A stretch of 64,000 bases of DNA from Lactiplantibacillus plantarum. Lineage in GTDB: Bacteria; Bacillota; Bacilli; Lactobacillales; Lactobacillaceae. The stretch spans positions 930,001 to 994,000 of the forward strand of contig NZ_CP039121.1 in assembly GCF_014131735.1 (NCBI RefSeq). Direction: 5' to 3'. Of the stretch, positions 43,538 through 53,037 are shown one piece after another; position 1 is the stretch's first letter, and each line of letters opens with the position of its first letter. The translations under genes were made by a program, and so were the position numbers. A model generated the notes under the pieces. That model worked only from the letters and a program-made list of their open reading frames with translations, ran no database searches and was not told where the DNA came from.

Positions 43538-45250
43538 TTATGAATGCCGATGCTTAGTTCGGCGTGTCAGGACAAAAGCGCTACCGAGTAATCCAATCAA
43601 TAAGGCGAGACCGATAGCTACTGACCAACTTGCCGAGTGTTCGTTAGTTTGTGGCAACGACTTATTCATCGGTGCTGAGCCTGCAAAAGCTGTAGCTGCC
43701 GATGCTGGTAAGGGATTAGTTGCCGGAACCGTTGTGGCGGTCGTGTTAGTCGAATTTGTCGCTGGATTGGCAGGTGCTGACAGATTACCACTGACGCTTG
43801 GTTCGGGGGTCGATGGAGACGACTCATTTGGAACGGCTGGAGTGACGGCCGTTGGTTTTTCAGGTGTTACGGTTCCTGGATTGGTGGGCTTAGGACCACT
43901 CGGCTGTTCTGGTGAGACGGTACCCGGCTTTTCTGGTTCAGTGATTCCGGGTTTCTCCGGTTCAGTAGTCCCAGGTTTTTCTGGTTCAGTGACCCCGGGT
44001 TTCTCCGGTTCAGTAGTCCCAGGTTTTTCTGGTTCAGTGACCCCGGGTTTCTCCGGTTCAGTAGTCCCAGGTTTTTCTGGTTCAGTGACCCCGGGTTTCT
44101 CCGGTTCAGTAGTCCCAGGTTTTTCTGGTTCGGTGACTCCGGGTTTCTCGGGTTCGGTAGTCCCAGGTTTCTCTGGTTCGGTGACTCCGGGTTTCTCGGG
44201 TTCGGTAGTCCCAGGTTTTTCTGGTTCGGTGACTCCGGGTTTCTCGGGTTCGGTAGTCCCAGGTTTCTCTGGTTCGGTGACTCCGGGTTTCTCGGGTTCG
44301 GTAGTCCCAGGTTTTTCCGGTTCAGTAACTCCTGGTTCCTCATCTTCATCGGGATCTGTTGGTTCCGAAATACCTGGATTTTCGGGAACGTCCGGTTCGG
44401 TGACTGGCCGTGAAATCGTGGCTGTCGCGGATCCCTTGTTGCCGTTCTTGTCAGTATAGGTGACATTATTTTCAAAAGTTGCGTCGCCAGTGGGTTCGTT
44501 AGTCTTAGTTTGGTAGGTCAAAGCTAACTCTGACGTAAACGACCCTGTGGCATTAAACGTCAATTGATTACCATTCACGCTCGTATTGACGGGAATAATA
44601 TTACCTGTCTCATCGCGTAGGACGGCGCTGCCATTGACATACGTTTGGTTCGGACTCAACGTATCAACAAAGGTGGGATCGACGAGCTGATTGTTATTAG
44701 GCAAGACACGAATTGTCCAGTTGATCCGCCGTGGATTAGCTTCGTCAGCCCATTCAGCTGATTTCTCTAATAAAATTGGGGCTAAGTTACCAGGATGACT
44801 AGGAACGGTTCCGAAGGCGTCCAATTGAACAAACCCTTTCCGATTACGTGGTCTGGTTTGATAGGCCTGATTAAATGTGACGAGACCCGTATGTGCGCCG
44901 GCAGCAATGAAGAAGGTTCCGATGGTACCTGCAGTGATTCCTTTCATTGGAAAAGCCTCGTCATGCGGAATACGAACGTTTTCGGGGACTTGGAAAGCCA
45001 TCGTGTCGCCCGCCTTGATCTTGAGGTTATCAGGGATGCGCCAGTTGTAATTGACTGTGTATTCTTGGTCTTCTGGCAATTGTGCATCGTGAGCCATTAT
45101 CTTGCCCTTACTATCTTTGATAACCGCACTATTAACATCGTTGCCCGTTGCTTCAATTACGTTGCGGGCCTGACTAACTAAGGGTGGCCCGAACATCAAA
45201 AAGAAAATTCCAGTAAGTGCTAATAATAACCATCGCCATTTTTTGCGCAT
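43538..45250 (-). CDS. LPQTxE-anchored surface adhesin with EPEKPG repeats
   Basis: A 570-residue wall-anchored protein. ATG 45250 has ATGGAGG 8 bases upstream. Signal peptide at 1-29 (RKKWRWLLLALTGIFFLMFGPPLVSQA). Residues 30-290 are two Ig-like adhesin domains of the Cna/Sdr collagen-binding type (TYQTKTNEPTGDATFENNVTYTDKNG). A linker of about 17 eight-residue units alternating PGVTEPEK and PGTTEPEK follows, then a Pro/Thr/Ser spacer. LPQTNE (532-537), a hydrophobic helix and RRTKHRHS form the sortase signal; LPQTxE is the L. plantarum form. It is a paralogue of the protein at 53838. The ligand is unknown. Confidence 0.92.
   Translation of the reverse strand: MRKKWRWLLLALTGIFFLMFGPPLVSQARNVIEATGNDVNSAVIKDSKGKIMAHDAQLPEDQEYTVNYNWRIPDNLKIKAGDTMAFQVPENVRIPHDEAFPMKGITAGTIGTFFIAAGAHTGLVTFNQAYQTRPRNRKGFVQLDAFGTVPSHPGNLAPILLEKSAEWADEANPRRINWTIRVLPNNNQLVDPTFVDTLSPNQTYVNGSAVLRDETGNIIPVNTSVNGNQLTFNATGSFTSELALTYQTKTNEPTGDATFENNVTYTDKNGNKGSATATISRPVTEPDVPENPGISEPTDPDEDEEPGVTEPEKPGTTEPEKPGVTEPEKPGTTEPEKPGVTEPEKPGTTEPEKPGVTEPEKPGTTEPEKPGVTEPEKPGTTEPEKPGVTEPEKPGTTEPEKPGVTEPEKPGTTEPEKPGVTEPEKPGTTEPEKPGITEPEKPGTVSPEQPSGPKPTNPGTVTPEKPTAVTPAVPNESSPSTPEPSVSGNLSAPANPATNSTNTTATTVPATNPLPASAATAFAGSAPMNKSLPQTNEHSASWSVAIGLALLIGLLGSAFVLTRRTKHRHS
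43925..44335 (-). repeat. Tandem 24-bp (48-bp higher-order) repeats in the adhesin stalk
   Basis: About 17 units of 24 bases encode [V/T]TEPEKPG; V and T types alternate strictly, giving a 48-base period. Two DNA subtypes are visible: units with TTTCTCCGGTTCAGTAGTC toward 43960-44120, and units with TTTCTCGGGTTCGGTAGTC toward 44140-44310, which suggests block amplification. Copy number is likely variable between strains. Confidence 0.9.
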
Positions 45251-45523
45251 GGTAATCGCCTCCATTTAAGATATACCCATACATTACCACCGTTGTACAT
45301 AAAAATCGCTGACAAAACACCGTTTGCTAGCTTAACTAACGGTATGCGGCCAGATTTAGCAGACTTTTTTGTGATTGCGTTATTAACTGATATGTGATGT
45401 TTTAGGATACCAGAAAAGACACCATTTGCCATCCCATCCAAGGGACGTAAGGGTGTCCGAATCCTGTTAAATTAGAAGTGTGGCGTGCTTCAGGTTGATT
45501 GGCAGCACGCCTCGATGAATTGA

Positions 45524-46285
45524 TCAGTTGCCGTACAAGAACTGGATGATGAGTAAGTCGACCTGTGGATTGATATGCAACATTGAGTGGCTGGCGGTCA
45601 GGGGACTACCGTGAATGATTTGGGTTTTTGGTGACCAACCAGCTGCCAATAATTGATGGCTGAATTTAAGTACGGCTTGTAAATTGACGCCGCCATCACC
45701 ACTTGTATGCCAAACATGGCCGGCAATATTCAATATCGGCAAGGACCGTGGTAACCGGTTTAACTGCTGAGTGGTCAAGCCCGGATAGGTCGAGCCAATG
45801 GTCACAAACTTATTGATTTGTGCGCGCTGGGGGACTTGCGCTGTCAGATAATCAAAGATGATATTACCTCCAGATGAGTGACCGACAGCATTGTAGCGGG
45901 TCACGTGGTAGCGTTTTGCGAGCCCTTGCATGACAGTAGCAAACTGCCGAGCTTGACGTTTCGCATGATGATTATCGGCAAAGATAACCTGAATCGTTGG
46001 GTTGTTTTTTAGTGGTCCGAACTGTTGGACGGTCACGTGGCCGGCGTGACTAACATGGACGACCAATCCTTTCGTCATCAGGTGTGCCGCGGTTAAGCGG
46101 TGCACAAAGCCGTCGGTAGAAAATGCGCGCGCGTAATCGCCACCGACGAAGATGGTCGGAATACTCGTTTGGGCGACCCGCGTTTTTCGTAATGGGGTCA
46201 AGCGATGTTGCCAATAGGATCCAATCCCTACGACCAGGGTCGCACTAATAATGGCCATGATTTTAATAATTTTAATTCGTCGCAT
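45524..46285 (-). CDS. Secreted alpha/beta hydrolase, DUF915 type
   Basis: A 253-residue protein. ATG 46285 has GAGGTGG upstream. A short N-terminal anchor or signal (RRIKIIKIMAIISATLVVGIGSYW) precedes the hydrolase domain. IPTIFVGGDYARAFSTDGFVHRL is the oxyanion start, YNAVGHSSGGNIIFDYL the GxSxG elbow (GHSSG), and the last third carries the HGSPLTASHSML region with the likely His. This arrangement is typical of the DUF915 extracellular hydrolases of lactobacilli. It is divergent from the ferredoxin reductase. Substrate unknown. Confidence 0.82.
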   Translation of the reverse strand: MRRIKIIKIMAIISATLVVGIGSYWQHRLTPLRKTRVAQTSIPTIFVGGDYARAFSTDGFVHRLTAAHLMTKGLVVHVSHAGHVTVQQFGPLKNNPTIQVIFADNHHAKRQARQFATVMQGLAKRYHVTRYNAVGHSSGGNIIFDYLTAQVPQRAQINKFVTIGSTYPGLTTQQLNRLPRSLPILNIAGHVWHTSGDGGVNLQAVLKFSHQLLAAGWSPKTQIIHGSPLTASHSMLHINPQVDLLIIQFLYGN

Positions 46286-46340
46286 CACTGATCCACCTCG
46301 CCTTTGAATCCTATTATAGTCGAATTAGTAAAAATTGCTT

Positions 46341-46369
46341 TTGCAAACCTTCGCCGAATCCACTAGAAT
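46341..46369 (+). promoter_or_regulatory. Promoter of the ferredoxin-NADP reductase gene
   Basis: TTGCAA (46341-46346), 17 bases, TAGAAT (46364-46369), 39 bases before the ATG. Confidence 0.6.
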
Positions 46370-46408
46370 GAGAAGCAATAAGTCTACATAGAAGAGAGCT
46401 GGGAAACG

Positions 46409-47404
46409 ATGAGTGCAGAATATGATTTAACAATTATTGGTGGTGGCCCGGTCGGCATGTTTGCAGCCTTCTATGCTGGTATGCGTAATGCACGGGTTCA
46501 GTTATTAGAAAGTCTCCCCGAATTAGGGGGTCAGGTTCAGGCTTTGTATCCTGAGAAGATCATTCATGACGTTGCGGGATATCCGGCAATCAAGGGCCGC
46601 GAACTGGTGGCACAACTTGAAAAGCAACTCACACAATTTCCAATTGACATTCAATTGGCGAGCCCGGTGACGGATGTCACGGGAGCGATGGGTGATTTCA
46701 CGATTACCACGGCGAGTGGACAGCAGTCACATTCCAAAGCGATTATCGTAGCGACTGGGAGTGGGGCTTTTGAACCCCGGCGCTTAGCAGTCGATAATGC
46801 GGCTGAATTTGAGAATAAGCAATTATTCTACCACATTCCAAGTGTCAAGCAATTTGCGGATCGAACGGTACTAGTTGCGGGTGGTGGCGACTCAGCCATC
46901 GATATGGCCTTGATGCTTGAACCCGTTGCTAAGCACGTTTATATCATGCATCGGCGTGATCGGTTCCGTGGGATGGAACACAATGTGGACTTGTTAAAAG
47001 CGTCTTCCGTTGAAATCAAGACGCCATTTTTGATTAAGCAACTTGCAGAGACGGCTACCGGACAGTTACAGCTGACGATGAAAGAGGTTCGCGGCACAAC
47101 TGAAGAAACATTGGCCGTTGATGATTTGATTGTTAACTATGGCTTTATCGCGGATAATAAAGTCATCCGAAACTGGCACGTGACCCCAACCATGGCCCAC
47201 CGACTCATCACCGTTGATACGGAGATGAATACCGACGTACCTGGGATTGCGGCTATTGGTGATACGGTGACTTACGCGGGCAAGTTAGGCTTGATTGCCA
47301 GTGGCTTCGGGGAAGCTCCTAACGCGGTCAATCAGTTAATGATGACCTTGTATCCCGAACGACGGAGTCCACTGCATAGTACGACCGTGTTTGAAAAAAT
47401 GTAA
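46409..47404 (+). CDS. Ferredoxin-NADP reductase, thioredoxin-reductase-like
   Basis: A 331-residue flavoprotein. LTIIGGGPVGMFAAFYAGMRNARVQLLES (about 6-34) binds FAD; VLVAGGGDSAIDMALML (about 152-168) binds NADPH; GIAAIGDTVTYAGKLGLIASGFGEAPNAVNQ near the C-terminus is the FAD ribityl motif. The CxxC pair of true thioredoxin reductases is missing, which marks the YumC-type FNR group. It passes electrons between NADPH and ferredoxin or flavodoxin. Monocistronic, with its own promoter and terminator. Confidence 0.92.
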   Translation: MSAEYDLTIIGGGPVGMFAAFYAGMRNARVQLLESLPELGGQVQALYPEKIIHDVAGYPAIKGRELVAQLEKQLTQFPIDIQLASPVTDVTGAMGDFTITTASGQQSHSKAIIVATGSGAFEPRRLAVDNAAEFENKQLFYHIPSVKQFADRTVLVAGGGDSAIDMALMLEPVAKHVYIMHRRDRFRGMEHNVDLLKASSVEIKTPFLIKQLAETATGQLQLTMKEVRGTTEETLAVDDLIVNYGFIADNKVIRNWHVTPTMAHRLITVDTEMNTDVPGIAAIGDTVTYAGKLGLIASGFGEAPNAVNQLMMTLYPERRSPLHSTTVFEKM

Positions 47405-47437
47405 GTTTAAAAGAGCTGCGATATAACTGGCGCTATA

Positions 47438-47489
47438 CAAGCAAATGGGACGAGAAACCGAATCTTGGCTTCTCGTCCTATTTGCTTGT
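47438..47489 (+). terminator. Terminator of the ferredoxin reductase gene
   Basis: ACAAGCAAAT-GGACGAGAA pairs with TTCTCGTCC-ATTTGCTTGT, a 19-base stem; the tail is only moderately T-rich. Confidence 0.75.
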
Positions 47490-47756
47490 TCCTTTAAGAA
47501 CCCGCTTTATTGGCGGCCTGTTGTACCATGAAGTGGTAGAAAGGCAAATGTTTTTTTCAATCTAGATAGCTTTGGTGTGTCTTAAAATAAAAAAACAACC
47601 GGTCGCTCCGACTAAACTTTTACAATGTATAAGTTTGTACAAAAAAATACACAAAATTTACTGAAAATTGATAACGATAAAGAAACGCTGTTGTTAAGAT
47701 AAATTCGTAACATACTGCCTGTTGTTAACGTAGAATTTGAGAGGATGATTCTGTTT

Positions 47757-48059
47757 ATGGCAAAAGGTTCCATTATTGATGGTGTGTTAGTTTAGATGAT
47801 TAGATTTTATATGTCACTAAGTGTTGTGAAGCATACGATACTTTATTTGTGTTTTATTTTTCTATTACTGTATTTAAAAAAGCGTTATCCAGACAATGTA
47901 ATTATCGGTTTTTTTTAAAAATACGGTGGTGTTTTATTAATAGTATGCTTCATTTACATTTTATCGCAATTTGGATTGCCGGTTACCGCAATCGATGTTC
48001 CAATAGTTCTTGGAATTTTAGGTATTTCGGTTGTTGTGTTGAGACACAAGCAAAAGTAG
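47757..48059 (+). pseudogene. Small membrane protein gene broken by two in-frame stops
   Basis: One frame runs from ATG 47757 (GAGAGGA upstream) to TAG 48057 and is interrupted only by TAG at 47793 and TAA at 47916. It reads MAKGSIIDGVLV, stop, MIRFYMSLSVVKHTILYL...RYPDNVIIGFF, stop, then KYGGVLLIVCFIYILSQFG...TAIDVPIVLGILGISVVVLRHKQK. The three parts make one plausible protein of about 100 residues with three membrane helices and a basic tail. The second stop follows a run of eight T. Size and layout would suit a holin-like or immunity-type membrane protein, but no family is recognised. The first 12-residue frame could instead be a separate peptide. Confidence 0.5.
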
Positions 48060-48518
48060 GACGAACTGCTACCAATCTGTTGCTTACGGAGTCATGATAA
48101 CTCATGGCTCTTTCTGGTTTTTATCTAATATTGACGTCCCTGATAACGTACTGTCATCAAAGGACTTCATGGTTCAGACCCTGTTTCTGGGTCATTCCAT
48201 ATGAGCACCTAATTGGCGGTAAAAGTATTAAAAATCAGTGGCTGATCAACTATCGGCATTCGTGCGCTTTAGAAATTAAAATGGCAGATAACCCGGAGCG
48301 CTGAGCACTTTAATACAGTTTTTTACCAACATCTCAATCACCGCGACGGCTAATCAGATCAAAAAAAGCGCTATCCAAATGCACTTATGCATTCAGATGG
48401 CGCTTACGATTCGTCATCAGCTGGAAGTCACTTTTTCAGCAACGACATCATTCAGAATTTTCGTGGTTGCTGAATGATTTATGCACTCGCTGTGACAGCA
48501 ACTTTGAAATAATGTGGA
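48060..48518. other. Intergenic region, possible coding scraps
   Basis: About 460 bases. A frame at 48104-48304 ends with a protein-like stretch (WFRPCFWVIPYEHLIGGKSIKNQWLINYRHS) but has no ribosome site and is unrecognised. The rest holds the minus-strand terminator at 48364 and a TCATTCAG/CTGAATGA hairpin near 48450. Together with the broken gene at 47757 this looks like a decaying stretch. Confidence 0.4.
48364..48405 (-). terminator. Terminator downstream of the GDPD gene
   Basis: AAGCGCTATCCAAATGCA / TGCATTCAGATGGCGCTT stem with a 4-base loop; on the minus strand it is followed by TTTTT. Confidence 0.8.
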
Positions 48519-50312
48519 TTACTCGTTGCTAGTTAGACTTAATTCATTCATAAAAGTCAATAAGAGTTTGGCATAGCTGGGATGGTCGGTGTTGCTCTTA
48601 ACTTCTTGCTGCATTTCCGTTAGATTATCAGTGACTACGCCGGTGACGCCCATGAACATCATTTGATCCATTTGGTCCGTATTATCAATGTCCCAGGCGT
48701 AAACCGTCTTGTGATTGCGGTCAGCCTTGTCAACGAATTGGTCGTTTAATGTGGTGACCTCCATGGTGTAGCCGTTCGCGACTGTATGCGGGAACGTGAG
48801 ATTATAAGGCAAGATGTAACTAACGAATTGTTTTTGATCTAAGCGTTTCAAGTCACGCATGACTTTGAAACTAAGCGTATGGACTTGGTCATGATGAGCC
48901 AGTAGGGTCGCACCATAACGATCGATGAACCGTTTAGTATCGGCGGCGGTGTAAGCCGAGCTGGTCTTGATTTCGACTAATAGTTTTTGATGATGCTTGT
49001 GAGCCGCTTTCAGGTAAGCATCGAAACTTGGAATCTTTGCCTGATAGCCATTTTCACGAACAGTAATTTTTTCTAGTTGTTTTAATGTTAATTGAGATGG
49101 CTTTTTCTTAACGCCAGCTAAGGCTTTTAAGGTTGGATCATGCATGACAACGAATTGATGGTCCTTGGTGACTTGGATGTCCATCTCAACGTAATCCGGA
49201 TGTTCCTTGCTGGTCTTGATCAGTGCAGGAATTGTGTTTTGCACGCCGTTTCCGTTATCGACGCCGCGGTGGGAAATCATGATTGGCTTGGTAATCACTA
49301 GTCCATTTAAGTAGACTAAATTAACGGCAACTAGCAAACTTGTCGCTAACAGCAAGCCAATTGCAACACTCGCCCGGGTCAATTTGCGCAACCGTGGTGC
49401 CTCGTTAAAGTATTGCGGTTGTTGGCGGAGGAGTGTAAAGTCTTGACGATAGCAAACAATAATTAACATCATGAAGATGGCCGTGGTATAACAAATAATA
49501 ATTTCGGTGATTGCTTCCATGATAAAGAGATTAACAGTGGCAGCGGCCATGGCAAAACTTGTTTTATCGAATTGAAGCTGGGCTACGTAAATCAACGTAT
49601 AAATGGTCGTGACGATCAGAAAAATCATGAATAAGGTCACAATCATGGTCCACAAGTAGCGCCAAAGATGGTGGCGCGTTTGTTGCCAACTACGAGTAAC
49701 GGCCGTTTTCCATGGAAGCCGATCGACAATCATTAGCGGTAATAGGCTAATTAGGCGAATTCCAAGGTAACCAGCCAGTAAGTAGAAGCACCCCAAGCCG
49801 AGCGTCATCCACGGGTTTTCCATGAGATAGCTGACAATGAAGGCTGGAATTTTGGCCTTGTTGAGTAATGGTGTTGTAAAGATGAAACTTCCAAATGGCA
49901 AAATCACAATAAAGTAGCCGATAAAGAATAAGAAAGTGCTGGGTGAGGTGCCAGTCAGACTAGTGACCGTTGACCGCAAGACCGCGCGCACAGTTTGTGG
50001 TCGGCCACGAAAGATATTCATAATACCCAGTAGCAGAAAGGCAAATTGCCAATAAACTAAAATAATAATGGCTAATAAGATCGCCACCATACCGAGTGCG
50101 GCCAGTGGTTGGTGAATAATAATACTACCGATATTCGTGTACGAGACATAACTGACCCGTTGCCACTTGAGTAACATTTCTAGCACCCAATTAAAAAAAG
50201 GAATTGCTAGGTAACTAATGACCAAATTGGTACTAAATATCAGGGCAACGTAACTGCCCCAGTTCTTATAAAAACGGCGGGTACTATCCCACCAAAAACG
50301 CCAAGCGCCCAT
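48519..50312 (-). CDS. Membrane glycerophosphodiester phosphodiesterase
   Basis: A 597-residue protein. The N-terminal half (about 20-340) has about eight membrane segments, like the membrane domain of YhdW/GlpQ-type fusion proteins. The C-terminal GDPD domain starts at ISHRGVDNGNGVQNTIPAL (catalytic His-Arg) and has YVEMDIQVTKDHQFVVMHDPTL with the metal-binding E, D and second His, then LLVEIKTS. It hydrolyses glycerophosphodiesters, giving glycerol 3-phosphate, and may act on lipid or teichoic-acid debris outside the cell. GGAGGAGG precedes the ATG. It lies next to ltaS, which supports a link to teichoic acid turnover. Confidence 0.9.
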   Translation of the reverse strand: MGAWRFWWDSTRRFYKNWGSYVALIFSTNLVISYLAIPFFNWVLEMLLKWQRVSYVSYTNIGSIIIHQPLAALGMVAILLAIIILVYWQFAFLLLGIMNIFRGRPQTVRAVLRSTVTSLTGTSPSTFLFFIGYFIVILPFGSFIFTTPLLNKAKIPAFIVSYLMENPWMTLGLGCFYLLAGYLGIRLISLLPLMIVDRLPWKTAVTRSWQQTRHHLWRYLWTMIVTLFMIFLIVTTIYTLIYVAQLQFDKTSFAMAAATVNLFIMEAITEIIICYTTAIFMMLIIVCYRQDFTLLRQQPQYFNEAPRLRKLTRASVAIGLLLATSLLVAVNLVYLNGLVITKPIMISHRGVDNGNGVQNTIPALIKTSKEHPDYVEMDIQVTKDHQFVVMHDPTLKALAGVKKKPSQLTLKQLEKITVRENGYQAKIPSFDAYLKAAHKHHQKLLVEIKTSSAYTAADTKRFIDRYGATLLAHHDQVHTLSFKVMRDLKRLDQKQFVSYILPYNLTFPHTVANGYTMEVTTLNDQFVDKADRNHKTVYAWDIDNTDQMDQMMFMGVTGVVTDNLTEMQQEVKSNTDHPSYAKLLLTFMNELSLTSNE

Positions 50313-50487
50313 GCGTGGTGCCTCCTCCCTTGATCCGGCATTGACGAATCAAGTCATTATTAATTTTATTGTAACACGCATTGTGTTAGTTATTTTTATC
50401 TAAATAATTGCTTAGATTAGTCACTCTAGGAAACCACTTTCAACTAAGCATAATGGGGCTACCGAGCACGTTTCGGTAACCCGCGCG

Positions 50488-50517
50488 AATGGCTGATGAA
50501 CGGCACTGAACTTAAGA
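50488..50517. repeat. Possible 30-base scrap of the foldback element
   Basis: CGAATGGCTGATGAACGGCA (within 50488-50517) matches the reverse complement of 20899-20925 in copy A and 26678-26700 in copy B, with two or three differences. Flanking bases do not match well. Confidence 0.3.
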
Positions 50518-50631
50518 GATGGCACGTGTTAATCATCGTAATGCGCAAGCATGAGACAAACCACAATTAGTATTTTATCATGCAACCGATGCCAGATGGA
50601 TGAGGGCAGCGTCATATTTAAAGGAGATCAT

Positions 50632-50670
50632 AAAAAGGCGCGATGGCAAATAAATTGCCGTCGCGCCTTG
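50632..50670 (-). terminator. Terminator of ltaS
   Basis: AAGGCGCGATGGCAA / TTGCCGTCGCGCCTT stem; on the minus strand it is followed by TTTTTA. Confidence 0.88.
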
Positions 50671-50693
50671 CATTGTAAATGGAATGCTTGTTG

Positions 50694-52847
50694 CTATTTG
50701 GAACTGCTAGAGCTAGTCGTGGTACTATCCGTATCATCAGGGTTGGTAATCTTGATACGAGTAGAATCAGTCTTCTTATGCGAAGCTTCCGGTGCGTCGG
50801 TCGTATACAACGAGTCCGTTGACTTATTACCATTCTTCGAGTAGAGACTGGTTGACTTGCCAGCTAATTTATTTTGAATCTGAATTTCTTTTTCAAGGCC
50901 ATCGGCGTAATTGTAATTAGAAGCGTCGACTTTCTTGAAGCCCTTAGGGGTGTAGAAACGTAACAAATTTTTATTGTTAAGTGAATCAGAGAGGCTTAAT
51001 TCTTTGTCGACTTTCTTCTGATCTTTATCAACAGTCTTCTGAACTGCCTCATCATCATCAATCGTTTCGCCAGTTGCGTTGTCATAAATTTTGCCGCTAA
51101 GGACGGTGTATTTAGACGTGACGAAATCGCGATTTCTAAACGCAACGGTACTATCGTGTTGTTTAGAGAAGAGGTCGGTCCCAAACTGAATATAACGTTT
51201 GCTTGAAATCCCTAGTAAGTGCAGAATCGTTGGTAGGACGTCAATTTCACCGCCATAAGTCGATTCGACTTTACCACTCTTGATTCCTGGAATATTGATC
51301 ATGAATGGCACACGTTGAAGCTGGGCGCTATCAAAGGAAGTCCAATCGTCCGCAGATTTACCGAGAATAGGTGCCAAGGTCGAGTTTTCACTGTTGGATA
51401 AGCCGTAGTGGTCACCATAGAGTACGAGCATCGAATTCTTTAATAAACCAGCCTTTTGCAAGTAGGTATAGAATTCTTTGACGGATTGATCGAGGTAGTG
51501 GGCGGTCTGGAAGTAACCGTTAATGGCGGAATCACTAGTATCCGTTGTCTTAAACGTCGTGTCTTCCTTATCAAGTGTGAATGGGAAGTGGTTCGTTACC
51601 GTGATGTATTTGACGTAGAACGGTTGTTGTAGCCGTTCAAGATACTGAACTGAATTCTTAAATAACAGCTTATCCTTTAGACCATATCCAGTTGATTTAT
51701 CACCAGTCGTATCGAAATAACTGGCATCAAAGAAATATTGGTACCCCATATTCTTATACGTGTTATTTCGATTCCAGAAACTGGCCACGTTACCGTGGAA
51801 GACGGCGGAGGAATAATTGGCCCGTTGGTTTAGAATCGCGGGAGCGGCCTGGAACGTATTATCTGAGCCTAATTGGGAGAACAATGATCCAGTTGAGAGC
51901 CCGTAAGTACTAGTTTCAAGCATATTTTCGGCATCAGAAGTTTTCCCTTGACCAACTTGGTGGAAAAAGTTCTTAAAACTGTAAGTTGAGTTGCTATGAT
52001 ACAGTTTATTTAAGAACGGCGTAACTTCCTTACCGTTGACTTTCTGATCAATAAGAAATTGTTGAAAACTTTCTAGATGAATCACAATGACGTTGCGACC
52101 CTTCGCCAGACCGTACATCTTAGCGTTTGGCGCGGCATAGTGTGATTCAGTATAATCTTTAACGGTATCTAATTCTGATTTCTTTGCGCTGGCGCGTTGA
52201 TGATTGGTCTGTTCATCCTTGATACCATCATAGACTGTAAAAGCATCTATACCAAGATATTTGACGATATAAGTGCGGTCAAACGTTCTGGTTAGTAGTT
52301 GTGGTCGGTTGGATTCTGCTAAGGTCAAGTTAAGACTGAAACCTGCAATCGCGGCAGAGGTGTACGCAAAGGCCGTGTGTTTCTTAATTGGTCGTGTGTC
52401 TTGCTCAATCCGATGAAGAATGACCAAGGCCAGAATGACAATAATATCCGCCCAGTAAAGAACATCGCCCCAACTCGCTAGGGCTAACGATGAGCCGGTA
52501 AGTCCCTGACTGACCTTGGACACGCCGGTAATCGTACTAACAGTCATGAAATCCGTGAATTCACGATGGTAGATAACGTTGGCATACAGTAAAATGGTGT
52601 CGAGTGCATCAATGAATAGCAAAATATAGTAATATACACCGGTTTTACGAATGTAGAACGCCAGACTAAACAGAAAGACCGTCGTTGCAATCGGGTTCAC
52701 GAGCATCAGGAATGCCTGGAGTGGATCGGCAACGCCTAGTGAAAATTCGGTTAAGTACGCATAGATCGTTTTGGCCCAGAATAAGAAGACTAGTAGCCAA
52801 AAAAATCCAATTCGCGTGTTAACGTATTGGCGAAATTTGGTAAACAT
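50694..52847 (-). CDS. ltaS: Lipoteichoic acid synthase, LtaS type
   Basis: A 717-residue polytopic enzyme that polymerises glycerol phosphate from phosphatidylglycerol. ATG 52847 follows GAGGTC. Five N-terminal helices (to about residue 175) are followed by the extracellular sulfatase-fold domain: HLESFQQF (E259, metal ligand), GQGKTSDAEN (catalytic T303), FHGNVASFWNRNNTYKNMGY and LYGDHYG (late metal ligands). The C-terminus adds about 100 residues beyond the enzyme core and ends in a Ser/Thr/Asp-rich tail (DDTDSTTTSSSSSK). Paralogues may exist elsewhere in the genome. It lies beside the membrane GDPD. Confidence 0.93.
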   Translation of the reverse strand: MFTKFRQYVNTRIGFFWLLVFLFWAKTIYAYLTEFSLGVADPLQAFLMLVNPIATTVFLFSLAFYIRKTGVYYYILLFIDALDTILLYANVIYHREFTDFMTVSTITGVSKVSQGLTGSSLALASWGDVLYWADIIVILALVILHRIEQDTRPIKKHTAFAYTSAAIAGFSLNLTLAESNRPQLLTRTFDRTYIVKYLGIDAFTVYDGIKDEQTNHQRASAKKSELDTVKDYTESHYAAPNAKMYGLAKGRNVIVIHLESFQQFLIDQKVNGKEVTPFLNKLYHSNSTYSFKNFFHQVGQGKTSDAENMLETSTYGLSTGSLFSQLGSDNTFQAAPAILNQRANYSSAVFHGNVASFWNRNNTYKNMGYQYFFDASYFDTTGDKSTGYGLKDKLLFKNSVQYLERLQQPFYVKYITVTNHFPFTLDKEDTTFKTTDTSDSAINGYFQTAHYLDQSVKEFYTYLQKAGLLKNSMLVLYGDHYGLSNSENSTLAPILGKSADDWTSFDSAQLQRVPFMINIPGIKSGKVESTYGGEIDVLPTILHLLGISSKRYIQFGTDLFSKQHDSTVAFRNRDFVTSKYTVLSGKIYDNATGETIDDDEAVQKTVDKDQKKVDKELSLSDSLNNKNLLRFYTPKGFKKVDASNYNYADGLEKEIQIQNKLAGKSTSLYSKNGNKSTDSLYTTDAPEASHKKTDSTRIKITNPDDTDSTTTSSSSSK

Positions 52848-53037
52848 CGATAAAGACCTCATTTTTAACAAATTTGGATATGACTCGATAACCAGTCATC
52901 AAATCATTTTAACATAACATCGGAACTCGTAATCGCTAACAATTTTAAGAATGCGTTAATTTCGTTTCGAGTTAGTTTGACGATAACCGGTGAAACGCGT
53001 ATTCTCAAAGTATTTCAGAAGAACGGGTGATAACGTG

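Noticed and set aside
43925..44335. Regular repeats considered as a CRISPR array
   Set aside because: Units are contiguous, without unique spacers, and encode an in-frame protein stalk.
43734..44459. Long open frame antisense to the adhesin repeats
   Set aside because: Its composition (GFSGSV repeats) is a by-product of the codon pattern of the EPEKPG repeats on the other strand; there is no ribosome site.
45220..45441. 73-codon minus-strand frame overlapping the start of the first adhesin
   Set aside because: No ribosome site and no recognisable pattern; probably non-coding.
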